64,000 nt of DNA from Favolaschia claudopus (GCA_037176885.1 JAWWNJ010000003.1:124001-188000), one strand, 5' to 3'; shown: positions 32,534 through 44,593, numbered from the stretch's first letter. Numbers and translations: made by a program. Notes: a model not told the origin generated them from the letters alone.

Positions 32534-33494
32534 AGATAAGAGAGCGTGGGATCCCCAGGGATCCCCGCACCCTTATGCCAGCATCACACTGTGACATTTG
32601 TCACGCTCGACGTCGAGGGCTTATAGCACGATGCGAAGGTCCAGATTGGAATTTTGCCCAATACAAGTCTTAGATAGAGGTTCAATGAAGGGTTCCTATT
32701 GGGCAGAGTTGCCAAAATGTCCCTTGGTCTCTTGCTATAGGACCCACAAAAAAATTCAGACCACTTTTTTCTGGGTGTTTCTATGTGGTTTTCTCACCAA
32801 ATGGGACACTTTTCAAAAAATTCGGAGGAAAATTTGGCCAGCACAGCCACACGATAGTCATCTCGGCATGCTTCGGCAGCTCGCTTAAGGGTGGGACCTG
32901 TCAAACCTTTGCGGCGCAATGAGTGACAGAACCTCCTTGCAGTGTGGAAGGTGCTTTTCAAACAAAAACCAAAATTTCAGAGCCGAAACAGCGAGAATGT
33001 CTTCTAAGTCTGTAGGTCAGCCCTTCCGCAGGCCGGAAAGAGCACGAATTTTTTGTGCAACTGGGGATTTTGGCCGTGGGAACAACTTAATAAGCATTAC
33101 ATAACATGCTTACAGCTGTTTTAGAAACTATGCGGAAAACGTAAAAAATGCCTGCGCTGGCACTTAAGAGGTCTGCTGTAGCAATAAAAATTGGGCAGGC
33201 AACATATAGTAATCAAAGCACACCGTTTTCCACAAAGTGCGCCGTTCTGGAGGCAAGCAATGGGCTCAATGAAGGAGCTCGTCGTCGTCGCCGACGAGCA
33301 GGCATGTTGCAAACACAACGGCGGCTAACGTCGGACATTCCGCGGACCACGTTACATACAGACATCAGTTCCACCATCAAATCCAAATCCCATCAAATCC
33401 AGATCCTGCTCCGCTGCCGGAGTAACCCTTACGTTTTCCGCATAGTTTCTAAAAGCGCTGTAAGTAAGCTGCGGGGATCCCACGCTCTCTATCT
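32534..33494. mobile_element. 961-bp TA-flanked TIR element (AGATAAGAGAGCG copy)
   Basis: Ends AGATAAGAGAGCGTGGGATC and GATCCCACGCTCTCTATCT, with TA at 32532-32533 and 33495-33496. It is related to the element at 18954-19974 through its terminus and adjoining GCACCCTTATG..AGCATCACA block. A further element is nested at 33113-33460. A second, truncated copy lies at 38776-39475. No transposase is seen. Confidence 0.88.
33113..33460. mobile_element. 348-bp nested TA-flanked element (CAGCTGTTTTAG)
   Basis: Inverted arms CAGCTGTTTTAGAAACTATG... and ...CATAGTTTCTAAAAGCGCTG, extended through GCGGAAAACGTAA. TA flanks at 33111-33112 and 33461-33462. The tip resembles the CAGCCGTTTTG family at 13949 and 40620. 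Its left half is also present in the second host copy (39356-39475), so it jumped in before the host sequence was duplicated. Confidence 0.82.
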
Positions 33495-35628
33495 TAGCCG
33501 TGATGTTAATGTCAATGGCCTCGCCAACGGTTTCCGGACCTCCGCGGTCCGAACACGAATGATTTCTTTCGTTCTCAATCTATACTGCACCAAACAACAC
33601 CCGTAAACAACATGTATTGTACATACTAGGACTCGGCGGCGGTGTTTCCCGCACATTGATGCGCCGCTTTTCAAATTTATCTCCACAAACAAGCGCTTCT
33701 CTCGTCACCTCTCGTCACTCAAGCGGCGACAATCAGCATGGGCCCTCTCACGTCTTGTCTTTCGGACATCTCGGCGTGTCCCCACAAGAAATTGTGGCCT
33801 TGGATTTGGCAACCCCGCCATTCCAAGGGTGATGGCCAGAAATTTGATCAACAACACAAAAACGCGGATAAAATACGGATTCGGAGAGCCGTTTCGTGCC
33901 TGGGTGAGCTCGAGACCGTGATTGGGCCGGTACACAAGAAGTTCTTCAAGGGCAATGGCAGTGGGATTGATGGCGGTTATGTAACACCTGCCATCACCCG
34001 AAATATGGCAAATGCAGTCGGTCCAATGTAGTGCAAGATCCCTGCACATTTTCGTATAGCTTCTGGTGGGAGATGTTCTCAGAATCATATTCCCCAGGGA
34101 ATGTTCCGGGCAGAATTTTTATTAACGTCCTTCCTATTTTACGATGTTTTACTGCAAATTTATATACTGGTACTCGTTGGGAAATCGCAAATTCCTGCTC
34201 GGAACATTCCCTAGAGATTTGCTCAACGAGCCCATTACATTTTAGATTATGGAATTTGGTACAGTATTGAACGCAGGATATCGGACCAAAGAATGTACGC
34301 TCAAAGGCGGGCAAGATCCATATCAAGTATATACGTAACGCCATCAAACGCGTCCGCCCTTGTCCTCTCGTGGCGCGTACGCGTCAACCATGCCCGCTGT
34401 GCGGACGGCAAGGGAAGGGAAGCAGTGGGGGCGGGAAAAAGAGAAGATCAGACGCGCAGAAGGCGACTCACTTCGGGTCTACAGTCTGTGCACCCGTGCC
34501 TTCTTCGCGTCGATCTGCCCTCGGAAAGGAGAACTTTCTCCCATCCTCTGCCTCCTCCTCTGCTCCCACATGCCCAGCTACACGGTCTCGCACTTCCTCA
34601 AGCCCATACACGCGTTCAAATGACGCGATTCTCAAGCTCAAACAGAGAAGACTATGGGAGAGCAGAACGAGACAATCGAGACAGACGATGAAGACGATGA
34701 TGCCGGATATGGAGACCGAGATTAATCACATATTTACAGCCTTTTTTAATGGTTAATAACTTTGTAATTACTGTATATACCTTTGGATACATATATACAA
34801 CAATCTTGTCTACTTGCAGGGGTCATAGGAGATGAGGGACGAGAGTGGTGAAGCAGATTATCGACGGCAAGCGGATTTGCCATGCTGGCATGGCATTTGG
34901 CAGGAGGTACAAACAAATGTCAACGGACATTTGATGCCCGCCAGTTGCCGGTCACCTCCGGCTTCTTGAAGAAGCCGGAGCAGCGACATCACACATGGGA
35001 GGGGATATTCTTATGATACATAAATAATGATAATGCTCAGATGAGGCTCACACCTTTCCCCAGCCTCCCTGCCGCGTTGCTGCGCGGGCTCTTTGGATGT
35101 TCCCAATGACGAACAAATATCTTGATTTTTAGGCGCTGCCACCTCTGGCGTACCATTGTCAGGATATTTGGCAACTCAAGGGGATCCCATGTGTCACGTA
35201 CCAACGTAGGGAGGTAGAATCTCCCTACCCTTGTACGGAGGTGGTGGGTCTTCCTCTTCTGATATATTGTACACTCGCTCGCCAAGTAGTACAAGGCTAC
35301 CCTAGAAAGCACCCTGTCAGTGTGATGCGAGTCGGTTCGGCGGCCTCTTGGAATGGGAAGGAACAAGAATAGAGATAAGAGAGCCAGCGCTCTGGGCGCT
35401 GGCGGGCCCAGTTAGTCGTGTCCGTGTCTCGTCAGCCGTTGTAACCCATCGACTAGGGGTCGTGTGATCCCTGGACAGGAGCCCCCGCAGCACCGGGGCC
35501 ATGGAACAGTTATACGCATGTTCAGGCAAGCATCGGGTCCTGGGTGGTTAGCCTTCGCGGTAGCGCCGCCGCTCGTTGAGATCCCTCTTAGCCGTACATA
35601 GTAGTTCAGGTTAAGCAAGATTAGATTA
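33495..35628. other. Gene-poor stretch with unsupported open frames
   Basis: Open frames at 34370-34756 (plus; Ser- and Arg-rich low complexity) and 35366-35037 (minus) are not recognised and could be chance. A small inverted repeat (AGGGAATGTTCCG.GCAG.AATTT, arms 34096-34118 and 34189-34212) may be a MITE of about 117 bp. No RNA gene is seen. Confidence 0.35.
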
Positions 35629-35918
35629 TGTAATACTGTACCATTTCGACCAAAGATTCATCAAACTTATGTAATTTCTCAGTCCGAGATGCCCGAAAAA
35701 TTTTGTTTTGAATTAAGGCGATTTTTGCACACATCAAATGAAACCGGCGGTGACCTAGTCTCTCGTAGACAGACGCTACAACAATATGGTCCTCGTACCT
35801 GCGGTTGTTGTAGCTGTGACCTGTGACCTGAAAAATCGGTCGAAATTGTACAGTATATACATGCGGAATATAAGGTAACAAGCGTTTAAGCAAGTAAATA
35901 TTGTATAGACCCGTCACA
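35629..35918 (-). repeat. Probable gypsy-type LTR with adjoining polypurine tract
   Basis: On the minus strand a G-rich tract (TTTGGGGGGCAC, 35930-35919) is followed by TGTGACGGGTCTATAC. About 290 bp later the sequence ends at ACAGTATTACA, giving TG...CA termini. A block with AGACAGACGCTACAAC and GTACCT.CG is shared with 40554-40620, so the LTR has at least one degraded relative. No target duplication or coding region is attached. Confidence 0.5.
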
Positions 35919-36149
35919 GTGCCCCCCAAACGGTTGGTGCCTGCTATGAAGCAGAAATTGAGTATGCTCATCCCAGGATAGTATCACAATGGCCCCCCAA
36001 ATTCTGCGTCCCTAGGGATGCAGAGATTCCATCAAGGGAGGAGGAAAGAAAAAAAGTTGGCCAGCTTTATTGGAGAATGCGGCACTGATGCTCTGCATTA
36101 TTGGCTGCTGCAATGGCATCTGTAACGAAGTCCAGATGCCTATCCCCAG

Positions 36150-36575
36150 CTGGCAGCCAGGGCGAACCAGCAGAGCTACAGTAGGATGATCTGTAGACTC
36201 TGGACTGCACCTGCAGTGCGCCCTGGCTAAGCTCCGGATCTGTGTTCCACAAAGATCCTTGGGCCAGCCTCTATTGCTGTCGTCTGGCCTGCAGTATGAG
36301 CTAATGTGCATCCCAGGCGCTAGGCTCTGCTAACGCTGTGCTAGTTATGAGTCCCTGACTCAGGGTATGCACGCTGGGGGGACTAGCAGAGCTATGGAGG
36401 CATAGCCTCTAACCATAGACTCTGTACTCAGGCTGCATTCGCAGTATCACCCTAGTGGCGCTCCAGGCCTTCCTCAAGGCGGCAACCTCTAGCTATTCAG
36501 GCCAGCCTGTATTGCTCCCGTCTGGCCTGCAGGGTATGCTGAGTGTATCCCTGGCGCTATAGAGCTAATTCCAGC
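36150..36575. repeat. Diverged tandem duplication of about 200 bp
   Basis: Two units share the order AGCAGAGCTA, TAGACTCTG, CTGCA..GCAGT, GGCCAGCCT.TATTGCT, GTCTGGCCTGCAG and CATCCC(A/T)GGCGCTA, at about 36170-36335 and 36395-36570. Sequence identity is moderate. There is no coding content. Confidence 0.55.
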
Positions 36576-36610
36576 AGCCTCCAAGGTATCTTTCCGCTTT
36601 CATTGTGCAA

Positions 36611-37255
36611 ATGTGAGATTTGAATCTGGATCGGTATTCGTGAGGCTTATCGAGTCGACCCGCAGTTATTTCGCGAGCCGTATTCATAGATGTTAGTCGC
36701 TTCAACCCCTTGCTTGTTCCGTCCCCAACGATCATCTTTCTCTCAGTGACCGAGGCGAGGAAGCCACTCAGCCTCTCTGCATTGGGAATTTACATCATTG
36801 TGAGTGCTGTTACTGCCGTATGATGGAGTGGGTCACTGAGTCTGCTTGCCATAGCTCTTGTTATCGATTACCCAGATCGGTACGTGCATGCCTTTTCTTC
36901 AAGCGGTATTTCTAATGCATTCGTAACACAGTCGCGGGCATCATTGTGACGTCGTATATTAAATACCCCGAAGTATCGTTTAAACCAGTCGTAAGGTTAC
37001 GATAAACGGGTGAGTGGGTTTGAGCTCCGTTCAGTCCAATTCCAATCCCAATTAGGCAAGTTGTCGATTCTGGAGGCAAGTCGATAGAAGATGAAGACCC
37101 CGCTGTATTTCGGCAAGTCGTGGAGGATTCAAAGCAGAGGAGTGGATCTATAGGTAGAGACGTTAAAACAAAGTAAGGCTCGCGATTACCGTTGTTAATT
37201 GAATCCAGAAGAATTTAACAGGAGGGCGAGTGTGGCAGTAAGTTCGAGTTCCAAG
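36611..37255 (+). other. Possible small spliced gene or gene relic
   Basis: Splice-like signals (GTGAGTGCTG..CATAG near 36798-36854; GTACGTGC..ACACAG near 36880-36931) join frames into a hydrophobic peptide (IYIILLLSITQIVAGIIVTSYI) resembling a transmembrane helix. A later exon-like block reads VVDSGGKSIEDEDPAVFRQV and, across another GT..AG, ends in a stop near 37260. The two halves do not join in frame (a stop at about 37000), so this is a weak model or a pseudogene. The family is unknown. Confidence 0.25.
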
Positions 37256-37504
37256 AGGTAATTCTTGCTAACTCGGTTGATTCAGTCACTGGGTTGGCAC
37301 CGGGGGATATTCAGAAAGTGGGGGATAATTGGTACGATGCTATTGAAGTACATTTGTGAATAAATACGAGGAGAGGTACCAGTATTCTGGGTCCATACAT
37401 GCGGTACAAAATAAATAGGAAGGAGATGTCCATATGGCTCGCACAGCCAAATATCAGGAATCAGGGGTCGTTTCCATGATTTAGAGCTCGCCCACATGCT
37501 CGTA

Positions 37505-38247
37505 CAGTGTAGTAGGGTTCCTTGGATAGGGAGGGTTCCTTGATTATTTTGTTTTCTGGCTATCCACAACAGCTTGTAATTGGATTCTTTTTGCTCAGCC
37601 TAATGAAATAGAGCCTATGTACAGTCCTCAAAAAGTTTGAGCCCACCAGTGTGTCTGTGGTACGAGCAAGACACTATTTAATGTGCATCAGCTGCCTAAT
37701 TCGGCAATGATCACTTTTCTTTTGTCCACTTCTCGTCTCCTTTTACCGTGTTATGGCTGAAACTAATTCTCATGAGATAGTTGAGGATCGTATCTACGAT
37801 TCTATACCCAAACTTTAGCAGATACGGACAAGATACGGCGGACTATAAATTGATTGGTCCTTTTCACAGGCTAAAGTGTGACATGACCCTTGAAATTGCA
37901 CTGAAGTTTGCCCATTCTTATGCTTCCAAATTGTATAAATATGTGCCATATAGACATTTTACTGCCATATGAGTAGACTAGATCAAGTATGGCTCAAAAA
38001 TCAATGTCAATTGGCTTCTGACAGAGCAGAAGCGAGATAACCAAGGAACCCTCCGCGTGACATTTGTGACCAAAACTTCACTATCTTTTTCCTTGCCTCA
38101 TCGTCAGTCGAATTCCAAATTTGAAAGGGGGAGACACATTGTTACATGCTCTAGTATACACTAGAGAAAACTCAATTTTGTACGTTTTGTTATTGTACAG
38201 AAAATGCGAAAATGGAAAGTGGCTATCCAAGGAACCCTACTACACTG
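37505..38247. mobile_element. 743-bp TA-flanked TIR element
   Basis: Ends CAGTGTAGTAGGGTTCCTTG and CAAGGAACCCTACTACACTG, with TA at 37503-37504 and 38248-38249. The inner right part (37966-38247) is repeated at 44620-45277. Only short open frames are inside. Confidence 0.88.
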
Positions 38248-38249
38248 TA

Positions 38250-38735
38250 GTAAGGCACAGATTAAGTTCTTTCAGCTTGAAATTGAGTTGAACCAGTAAG
38301 ATCGAGTCGGGGAGCAATGTGGGTATTTGTTCCACATGGGGCGCTTGTGGAATCGTTGGAATGGTTCCCTCGAGGTGATCTTGACCATATGAGCGTGCTC
38401 TGACCCTGAAATCGATTTTGCGCCGGAGGCGAGAGCCAGGAACGGATATTCAAAAGTCGAGGTAAGGCGAAATGATGCGATCATCCGAGATTCCCACGGT
38501 TCAACTGGATTGTGTCGGTGGTGACGGTGGAGCAAAAGAGGTGAAAGTTGGAGGATAGAGAGCCAGGGGTATATAGAATTAAATGGACGAATAAAACTGG
38601 GAGGTTGGTATGTGAATTTGGGGTGTTTTCAATGTAAACAGCCAATCACACGACCTGTTGCCGAAATTCCCTCGGACTCTGGTTATCTCACCTCGGACTT
38701 CTCACACAATGTCAACTGCGGCAAACGGCTTCTTC
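38250..38735 (-). other. Possible promoter and first exon, truncated
   Basis: On the minus strand TTCTATATACCCC (about 38580-38568), a pyrimidine-rich leader and an ATG at 38535 open a frame of 87 residues. A second frame starts at 38453. The sequence ends where the TIR element at 37505-38247 sits, so the rest of the gene may have been displaced. No family was recognised. Confidence 0.25.
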
Positions 38736-38775
38736 TGAGCAACACTTAGAATGAGCTGAGACACGCACCGGACAT

Positions 38776-39475
38776 AAGATAAGAGAGCGTGGGATCCCCA
38801 GGGATCCCCGCACCCTTATGCCAGCATCACACTGTGACATTGTCACGCTCGACGTCGAGGGCTTATAGCACGATGCGAAGGTCCAGATTGGGAATTTTGC
38901 CCAATACAAGTCTTAGATAGAGGTTCAATGAAGGGTTCCTATTGGGCAGAGTTGCCAAAATGTCCCTTGGTCTCTTGCTATAATATGACCCACAAAAAAA
39001 TTCAGACCACTTTTTTTCTGGGTGTTTCTATGTGGTTTTCTCACCAAATGGGACACTTTTCAAAAATTTCGGAGGAAAATTTGGCCAGCACAGCCACACG
39101 ATAGTCATCTCGGCATGCTTCGGCAGCTCGCTTAAGGGTGGGACCTGTCAAACCTTTGCGGCGCAATGAGTGACAGAACCTCTTGCAGTGTGGAAGGTGC
39201 TTTTCAAACCAAAAACCAAAATTTCAGAGCCGAAACAGCGAGAATGTCTTCTAAGTCTGTAGGTCAGCCCTTCCGCAGGCCGGAAAGAGCACGAATTTTT
39301 TGTGCAACTGGGGATTTGGCCGTGGGAACACTTAATAAGCATTACATAACATGCTTACAGCTGTTTTAGAAACTATGCGGAAAACGTAAAAAATGCCTGC
39401 GCTGGCACTTAAGAGGTCTGCTGTAGCAATAAAATTGGGCAGGCAACATATAGTAATCAAAACACACCGTTTTCA
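38776..39475. mobile_element. Truncated second copy of the AGATAAGAGAGCG element
   Basis: Nearly identical to 32534-33240. The 35 bases left of the terminus (AACACTTAGAATGAGCTGAG...) also match the flank of the first copy (32498-32533). It stops inside the nested CAGCTGTTTTAG element. Small indels separate the copies. Confidence 0.88.
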
Positions 39476-40200
39476 CATGTTGAGACTCCCGGGTAACTTT
39501 CGGACTCGGAGTGGCTGACCCTTCTTTTCTGTTTTTCTTTTCTTTTCTTTCGTCCCCTTATATCCTCTTCCCTCCTCTCCAACTTCGCTTGCTCTTGTGT
39601 GGGGTCTCGGGCCCGTCAGTCGCCCTCGCGCGGGCCTTTGGCCCTTGGAGCTTCGCTCAGCTGGGCTGCTTTTGGTCTCCTTTCCGGACCTTTGGTGGCC
39701 CTGGCGTGCAGGCTCGGCCGTTGCCGTGTTCCGTTCCTTCCGACTCGACTTTCCTGACCCCCAGATGCGCAAAGTCGAGTCGGCCGGAACGGCCGAGCCT
39801 TCCACACACCCACACAAGACCCTTCCTCCATCAGCCTATCCTCAGCCCTCTCTCTCATCACGGATCGAGAAGACCGCGACCCGCCTTGCTGACTCAACTT
39901 CCAATCATGGACTTCAGTTCAAAGCTCGAATATTGAAATATGTCGTATGTGGACAATGGTCCACATAGGAGGGGAAGCTTGCCTTAATTCGCAAGTTGCA
40001 CGCAATGTAATTATTATATACATGTTATATACACGTTCAATAAAGAATGTAAACTCGGTATGTCAAATCCATACATATGTGTTGAGTTTGAGACCTGAAG
40101 CCTCTCTATGCACCATGTGATTGCGGAGTCTTCTGCGAATCTCTTCCTTTGGCTTTTGCAATTTGCTTAAGGAGAAAGGGGGAGCGGAATGTTACTCTTT
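39476..40200. repeat. Low-complexity region and second copy of the 13.1-kb repeat
   Basis: 39480-39940 is CT-rich with overlapping open frames on both strands, probably non-coding. A hairpin CGACTCGACTTT/AAAGTCGAGTCG lies at 39741-39782. From 39945 (GTGGACAATGGTCCAC then ATAGGAGGGGAAGCTTGC) to about 40200 the sequence matches 13094-13400 in patches. Confidence 0.5.
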
Positions 40201-40619
40201 TAAATAGGAACAAAATCAGTATACAGAGCATGATTAACCATTGATATTTCTTCTGGACCGGACACTCCGAGTCTGAACATCATACAAATACCTCATTCAC
40301 AGCTTATATTACTTTACTTGTATTCGACATTGTCCTATTTGGAGCGTAATTCACCCTGCACTGGTGGCTATTTAGCTAGCATGTGCCGTTATCCGGTACT
40401 CCCTCTTTAGCTCTGTACCTACAGAGTGCAAAAGTGTCACTCATTCAATTACTTGCCTTCATGTCGACCTTGCTCAAGCTCCGTGACATATCTCAATTGC
40501 CGGAACATTCAAGTTGACTTATGTAAGCCTACATAATGTTGCGATCTGTTGCGATGAGTAGTCTCTCTAAGACAGACGCTATAACTGAACGCTCGTACCT
40601 CGCTAGTTATAGTCTGTTA

Positions 40620-40985
40620 CAGCCGAATATACGGGTTTTGATTGAGTGGTGCTGGTTCGTTTGTGCTTACGTTTGTTGACGATTCTGTCATCGGCAAAGC
40701 CGGGAGCACCACTTTGTGCGGCGTTGCCGTACCGCATCAAGTGCCGCTGGTCTCTTGTTTCGGCCCTTGCCCGCAAGTCATGGCTCTGGGCAAGTAGCAG
40801 TTGAGTCTTGACTCAGTTCTGTTAACCCCCTGTTTTTTCCTGGTGTTCTCTGGGTGCCAGTGGGTGGCGGAAGCGAAACTCAGATTCGGCTGAAGTGAAG
40901 CTGGTGACGGAAAGCAAAACAAAGGTAAGCACAAACGAATGAGCACCACTCGATCAAAACCCGTATATTGTTTCCAAAACGGCTG
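40620..40985. mobile_element. 366-bp TA-flanked MITE (CAGCCG family), copy 2
   Basis: An inverted copy of 13949-14326 with the same core. Its left tip lacks about 12 bases after CAGCCG. TA flanks at 40618-40619 and 40986-40987. Confidence 0.85.
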
Positions 40986-41330
40986 TACTAACCGCGCCCC
41001 GGTAACCGGCGTCCAGCATTATGACGTAGTGATGGGGATGCACAACCAAACAACGCGCTCACCGTAGGCATTTCGACGCGATCTGCGAGCAAGGAAAGGC
41101 CGAGAATATATGAGGCATATCCAGTATGACTGCTATCAAGCTTTGCAACATGTTTTTGGAGTCCATGTCGCCCCAGATGCATGCGCATCATCTTTGCCCA
41201 AATTTGGCAGGATTTCTCGTTTTCAGCGACACCCTGCCCAATCATTCCAAAAAGCCCTTGGTTGTTGGAAGGAAGCTTTCTTTGCACTCACTCCCCATGT
41301 TTGCTAAACTGAAGTCGCGTGCGGCGCGTA

Positions 41331-42396
41331 CAGCTCCGGACAATCAAAGTCAACAATTTTATTTTCGGTCGAACCGCTATTTTCTGGACTTAGCTGAGTC
41401 CAGAAACGGATTCAGCACCCCAGAATAAGTCTAAAAACGATTTTTCCTGATTTTTCCCACGACAAAATGGGTATGGCCAAATTTTTGGGCGGTCTGAACG
41501 AAATTGTGTGTACCTTTCTGGCCACTCCAGACGAATGTTGACCCAGCCTTCATGGTTGCTGACCATCCAGAGGATACTATATGCAACTACTCTGGTCCCT
41601 CAGCCCTTTTTGCTTTGAGGAACCCGAAATTGGCAATGCCAAGGTGACAGGAGGGTGACATACTTATTTGTGACATGTTGTTACAAATGTCACAATGTTC
41701 CCACAGGTTCCCTCTTATTTTGTGACATAACGGCTCGTTGAATTTTCATTCTGAGTCCAGAAACAGCCTCAGACAGTCGTAAAGAGCTCAAATCAATATT
41801 TTCGTGATTTTTCCTTGTAATTTGGGGGGTCCAGCCAAAATTTTGGCTACCCTCTACTAAGAATAGCGGATATCTCCGGAACAGCTCGATGAATTCTCAC
41901 CAGTGACCGGCCGAAGGGCAAAGGCCTTAAAAGCTATAGCCCTATAGGTGGGCTATAATGAGGCCTATAGCATTCGTCGAACAAGTCTGAAGGCCTTAAA
42001 GAGGGCTATAAAGTCACATGTCTTTGCTCCAGTCAACAGAAGCAGCGAGCGGGGTGAGTGGCACTAGCTAAGGTGCTGAACAGCGGTTCATTTCGTCTGA
42101 AGGTTGATTCTGCTGTGTTTTCAAAGGTTTTTCTTCCAAAAATAATTGCAGCCTGAGGCGTGGTCCAAGCGCTAACACGTGACATTTATAGGCCTATAAA
42201 GCCTTATAGCTATAGGCCTTTGCCCTTTAAAAGGGCTTTAGGGTCCGCCGACCCACTTTTAAGGCCTATAGGACGGTCACTGATTCTCACCAAAAAAAAT
42301 CAGCAGGCTCCTGAACTCGTTTCCTTTCGATTCCGATACATATCGGGGTCGTGAGAAAAGGTCGATAAATTTGTCGAGTTTGATTGTCCGGAGCTG
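41331..42396. mobile_element. TA-flanked TIR element (CAGCTCCGGACAATC family), copy 1
   Basis: Ends CAGCTCCGGACAATCAAA and TTTGATTGTCCGGAGCTG, with TA at 41329-41330 and 42397-42398. It is near-identical to 59714-60393 except for a 382-bp hAT-like insertion at 41901-42282. Non-coding. Confidence 0.9.
41901..42282. mobile_element. 382-bp hAT-like MITE with 8-bp target duplication
   Basis: Termini CAGTGACCG and CGGTCACTG. The 8-bp duplication ATTCTCAC lies at 41893-41900 and 42283-42290. The empty site is visible in the uninterrupted copy at 59714-60393 (GAATTCTCACCAAAA). CAG-type tips and 8-bp duplications are standard for hAT elements. The interior has many TATAGGCC-like palindromes. Confidence 0.9.
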
Positions 42397-42399
42397 TAC

Positions 42400-43390
42400 A
42401 AGTCACCACGTACCGTTAGGGAACACTGCCACCTGATGAGTCTGTGCACACGAAACGTTGCGCCCAAACGTCGTGGGTCCCCGCCCGTCTTCTCTCTCTA
42501 GCATATCACCTCTGTGGTCGTCGTCGTCGCTCGCGCGGCGCTCCGGGCGGCGCTCGCCCCTCCTCCTCCCGCTCCATGTGTAAGCTCTGGCTGCGTCTGG
42601 TCGTTGAAGGTGGATGTCAAGCGAGGCAAACAACGTACTTCATTCAAACACCACACCTGGACACTCATCGTTCGCGCCTTTCCCTCCACGACATTCCGCC
42701 ATGTCTCCTTCATACCATTTTTTAGTCGACCGCAAGACGCGGCTTCTCAGAGTCACCTATGGGGGGCAGTGAAATTGAATCGGCGTAGGCCAATTGGATT
42801 CTGTAGTGGTCAGCGGCGACGTGAAGCGAAGAGCGAAGCGTACTTACGGAAGGCCTTGGCTCGAAAGCGACGATACCCACGAGGACTTTGCCTTTGAGAC
42901 CGAGCGCGGCGTCGCTGCTGCTGTTCTTGCAGGTGGATCTTGAGGGTTAGCTTCAAGCTTCGTTCTTGCCGGCTTAGGGTAAATTGGAAGCTTTATTCTT
43001 CCTTGCGCTGTCGCTGGGGGGCTGAGATGGGGTTTGAAGCAACAACGCAACGAAGACGTTACCACGGCTTGACACGCGATCCCAACTGCATTGATTCCCT
43101 TCTACCTTCTGCATAGAGGATTCCTCGTCGCGGAGTCAGCAGAGAGGGACGGGAACAATATGCTGTAACATTCTCGTTCTCGACTTCTCGTGCGGTACAT
43201 CTTCGGACGCGACGGAACTCGTGCATTGAGGGCCGCTCCTTGATGAGATTGAGACGGTAACGGAGCGTCGGTGTCGAGAATATTAATGGGGGGCAGTCAG
43301 ATGCTGGTCTACTCTCGAGCGCGTTTCGACGCTGCTGAGAGTAGAATGTCGTTTCAATATTCCTCGGCGTCTGCTTGTATCGTGCTCGTA
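42400..43390. other. No confidently identified gene
   Basis: Overlapping open frames on both strands (plus 42514-42897, minus 43065-42844) are GC- and Arg-rich and not recognised. The region adjoins the copia reverse transcriptase fragment and may be its decayed flank. Confidence 0.35.
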
Positions 43391-43397
43391 GTCAGCA

Positions 43398-43994
43398 TTA
43401 TGACACTGTCTCTCCGTTTATGGTTTGTTGGAGCAGTGTGGTGTTGTCAACGGGGTCTTCAGCAGTGAGGCGAGGAGTCGTAGCCATTGGAGTCTTTGAC
43501 GGGTTACAGTCTGCCATACCGCAACGCTTAAGGACAGCATTAATGTACTTCGTTTGGGAAAGAGAGATAGTGCGTCGCTGTCGGTCCCGTTTGATCTCGA
43601 TCCCGAGGATGAACGAAGCAGCTCCAAGGTCCCGCATCTTGAATGTGGATGCGAGGAGAGCTTTTATCTTGTCCATGTATGGACGGGATGAGGCTGCAAG
43701 CAGTAGGTCGTCAACGTAGACCACCAGGTAACATATCTCCCCTTTCTTTCCCTTGAAGACGTACAGGCATGTCTCTGCGTCCAGCCGGTATGCACCAAGC
43801 TCCAGCAGTTTTGCGTCGAGAGTGACATTCCACACGCGACCGGCGTCTTTCAGACCATAGAGGACACCGTTGAGGTATGCTGTGGATACGTCCATCTGGT
43901 CCAGCTCCAGGTCGTACTTGGCAGCCGGCAAGCAGATAATGCGGATGAACTCAAGGTTCGCAACGGGGGCAAAGGTCTCCTTGAGGTTTCCACC
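43398..43994 (-). pseudogene. Ty1/copia reverse transcriptase fragment
   Basis: The minus strand reads ETFAPVANLEFIRIICLPAA, LDQMDVSTAYLNG (first catalytic Asp region), then YGLKDAGRVWN, YLVVYVDDLLLAASS (the YVDD catalytic motif, about 43735-43690), FKMRDLGAASFILGIEI and LSQTKYINAVLKR. Between YLNG and YGLK about 30 residues normally present in copia enzymes are missing, a small internal deletion. The 5' side is cut by a TIR-element fragment at 43995 and the 3' side becomes unreadable after 43440. Its relation to copia-1, which lacks this part, cannot be decided here. Confidence 0.9.
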
Positions 43995-43996
43995 TA

Positions 43997-44130
43997 GACT
44001 CGTAATCAGTCTGCTACGCGCGGCCGACAAATGTGGCAAGCACGTCGGGCGCACTTGACACACTGTAAGGGCTTTCAAATTCTCTGAGATTGTAGGAGAG
44101 TGTTTCGAGATCAAATGGGTTACATTCATT
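43997..44130. mobile_element. Fragment related to the GACTCGTCACC TIR element
   Basis: After TA (43995-43996) the sequence GACTCGTAATCAGTCTGCTA and GGCCGACAAATGTGGCAAGC follows the arm of the element at 19231-19679, then diverges. It truncates the copia reverse transcriptase. Confidence 0.65.
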
Positions 44131-44593
44131 TGTTCAATTCTCCGGTCATGGTTGGCTAAAAATTATACACTACTGATTACTGATACACTCAGCAACTAGT
44201 CAGTACTGAGTAGCCATTGCACTGATTTCTGAATTCAAGGGTGTAGCCACGCGCTGTTATCCATGATCAAAATGAATTTGAGAATTCGAACACCTGCACC
44301 AAGCTCAAAAGATCAACTTATCAAGAGCTTATTATGGAGTTCCAAAATTCCGACTTACATTCTACCGCTTTGTGAGGTATGAACAGAGAAAAAAGTCGAA
44401 GAATGAGAATGCTCGGCCTCCCGGAGATTTCCGAGTATCTCCCTTATTCTTATTTCTTTTTCCGCTTTTCCCCAGGAAAACACCCAGTGGAATGGTCGGA
44501 AAACCGCTCCGGGTTAACCGATCGATCAGCTGGGTTGTTATCTGCCATGTGGCTGTGTCGTTATCTGCCACACTCAACGTTAACGTCTGTTTA

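Noticed and set aside
34370..34756. A Ser/Arg-rich protein-coding gene
   Set aside because: No domain, three overlapping frames of similar length and no convincing splice pattern.
39511..39936. A 141-residue protein on the plus strand
   Set aside because: Low-complexity Pro/Ser/Leu sequence with equally long open frames on the other strand; it looks like GC/CT-rich non-coding DNA.
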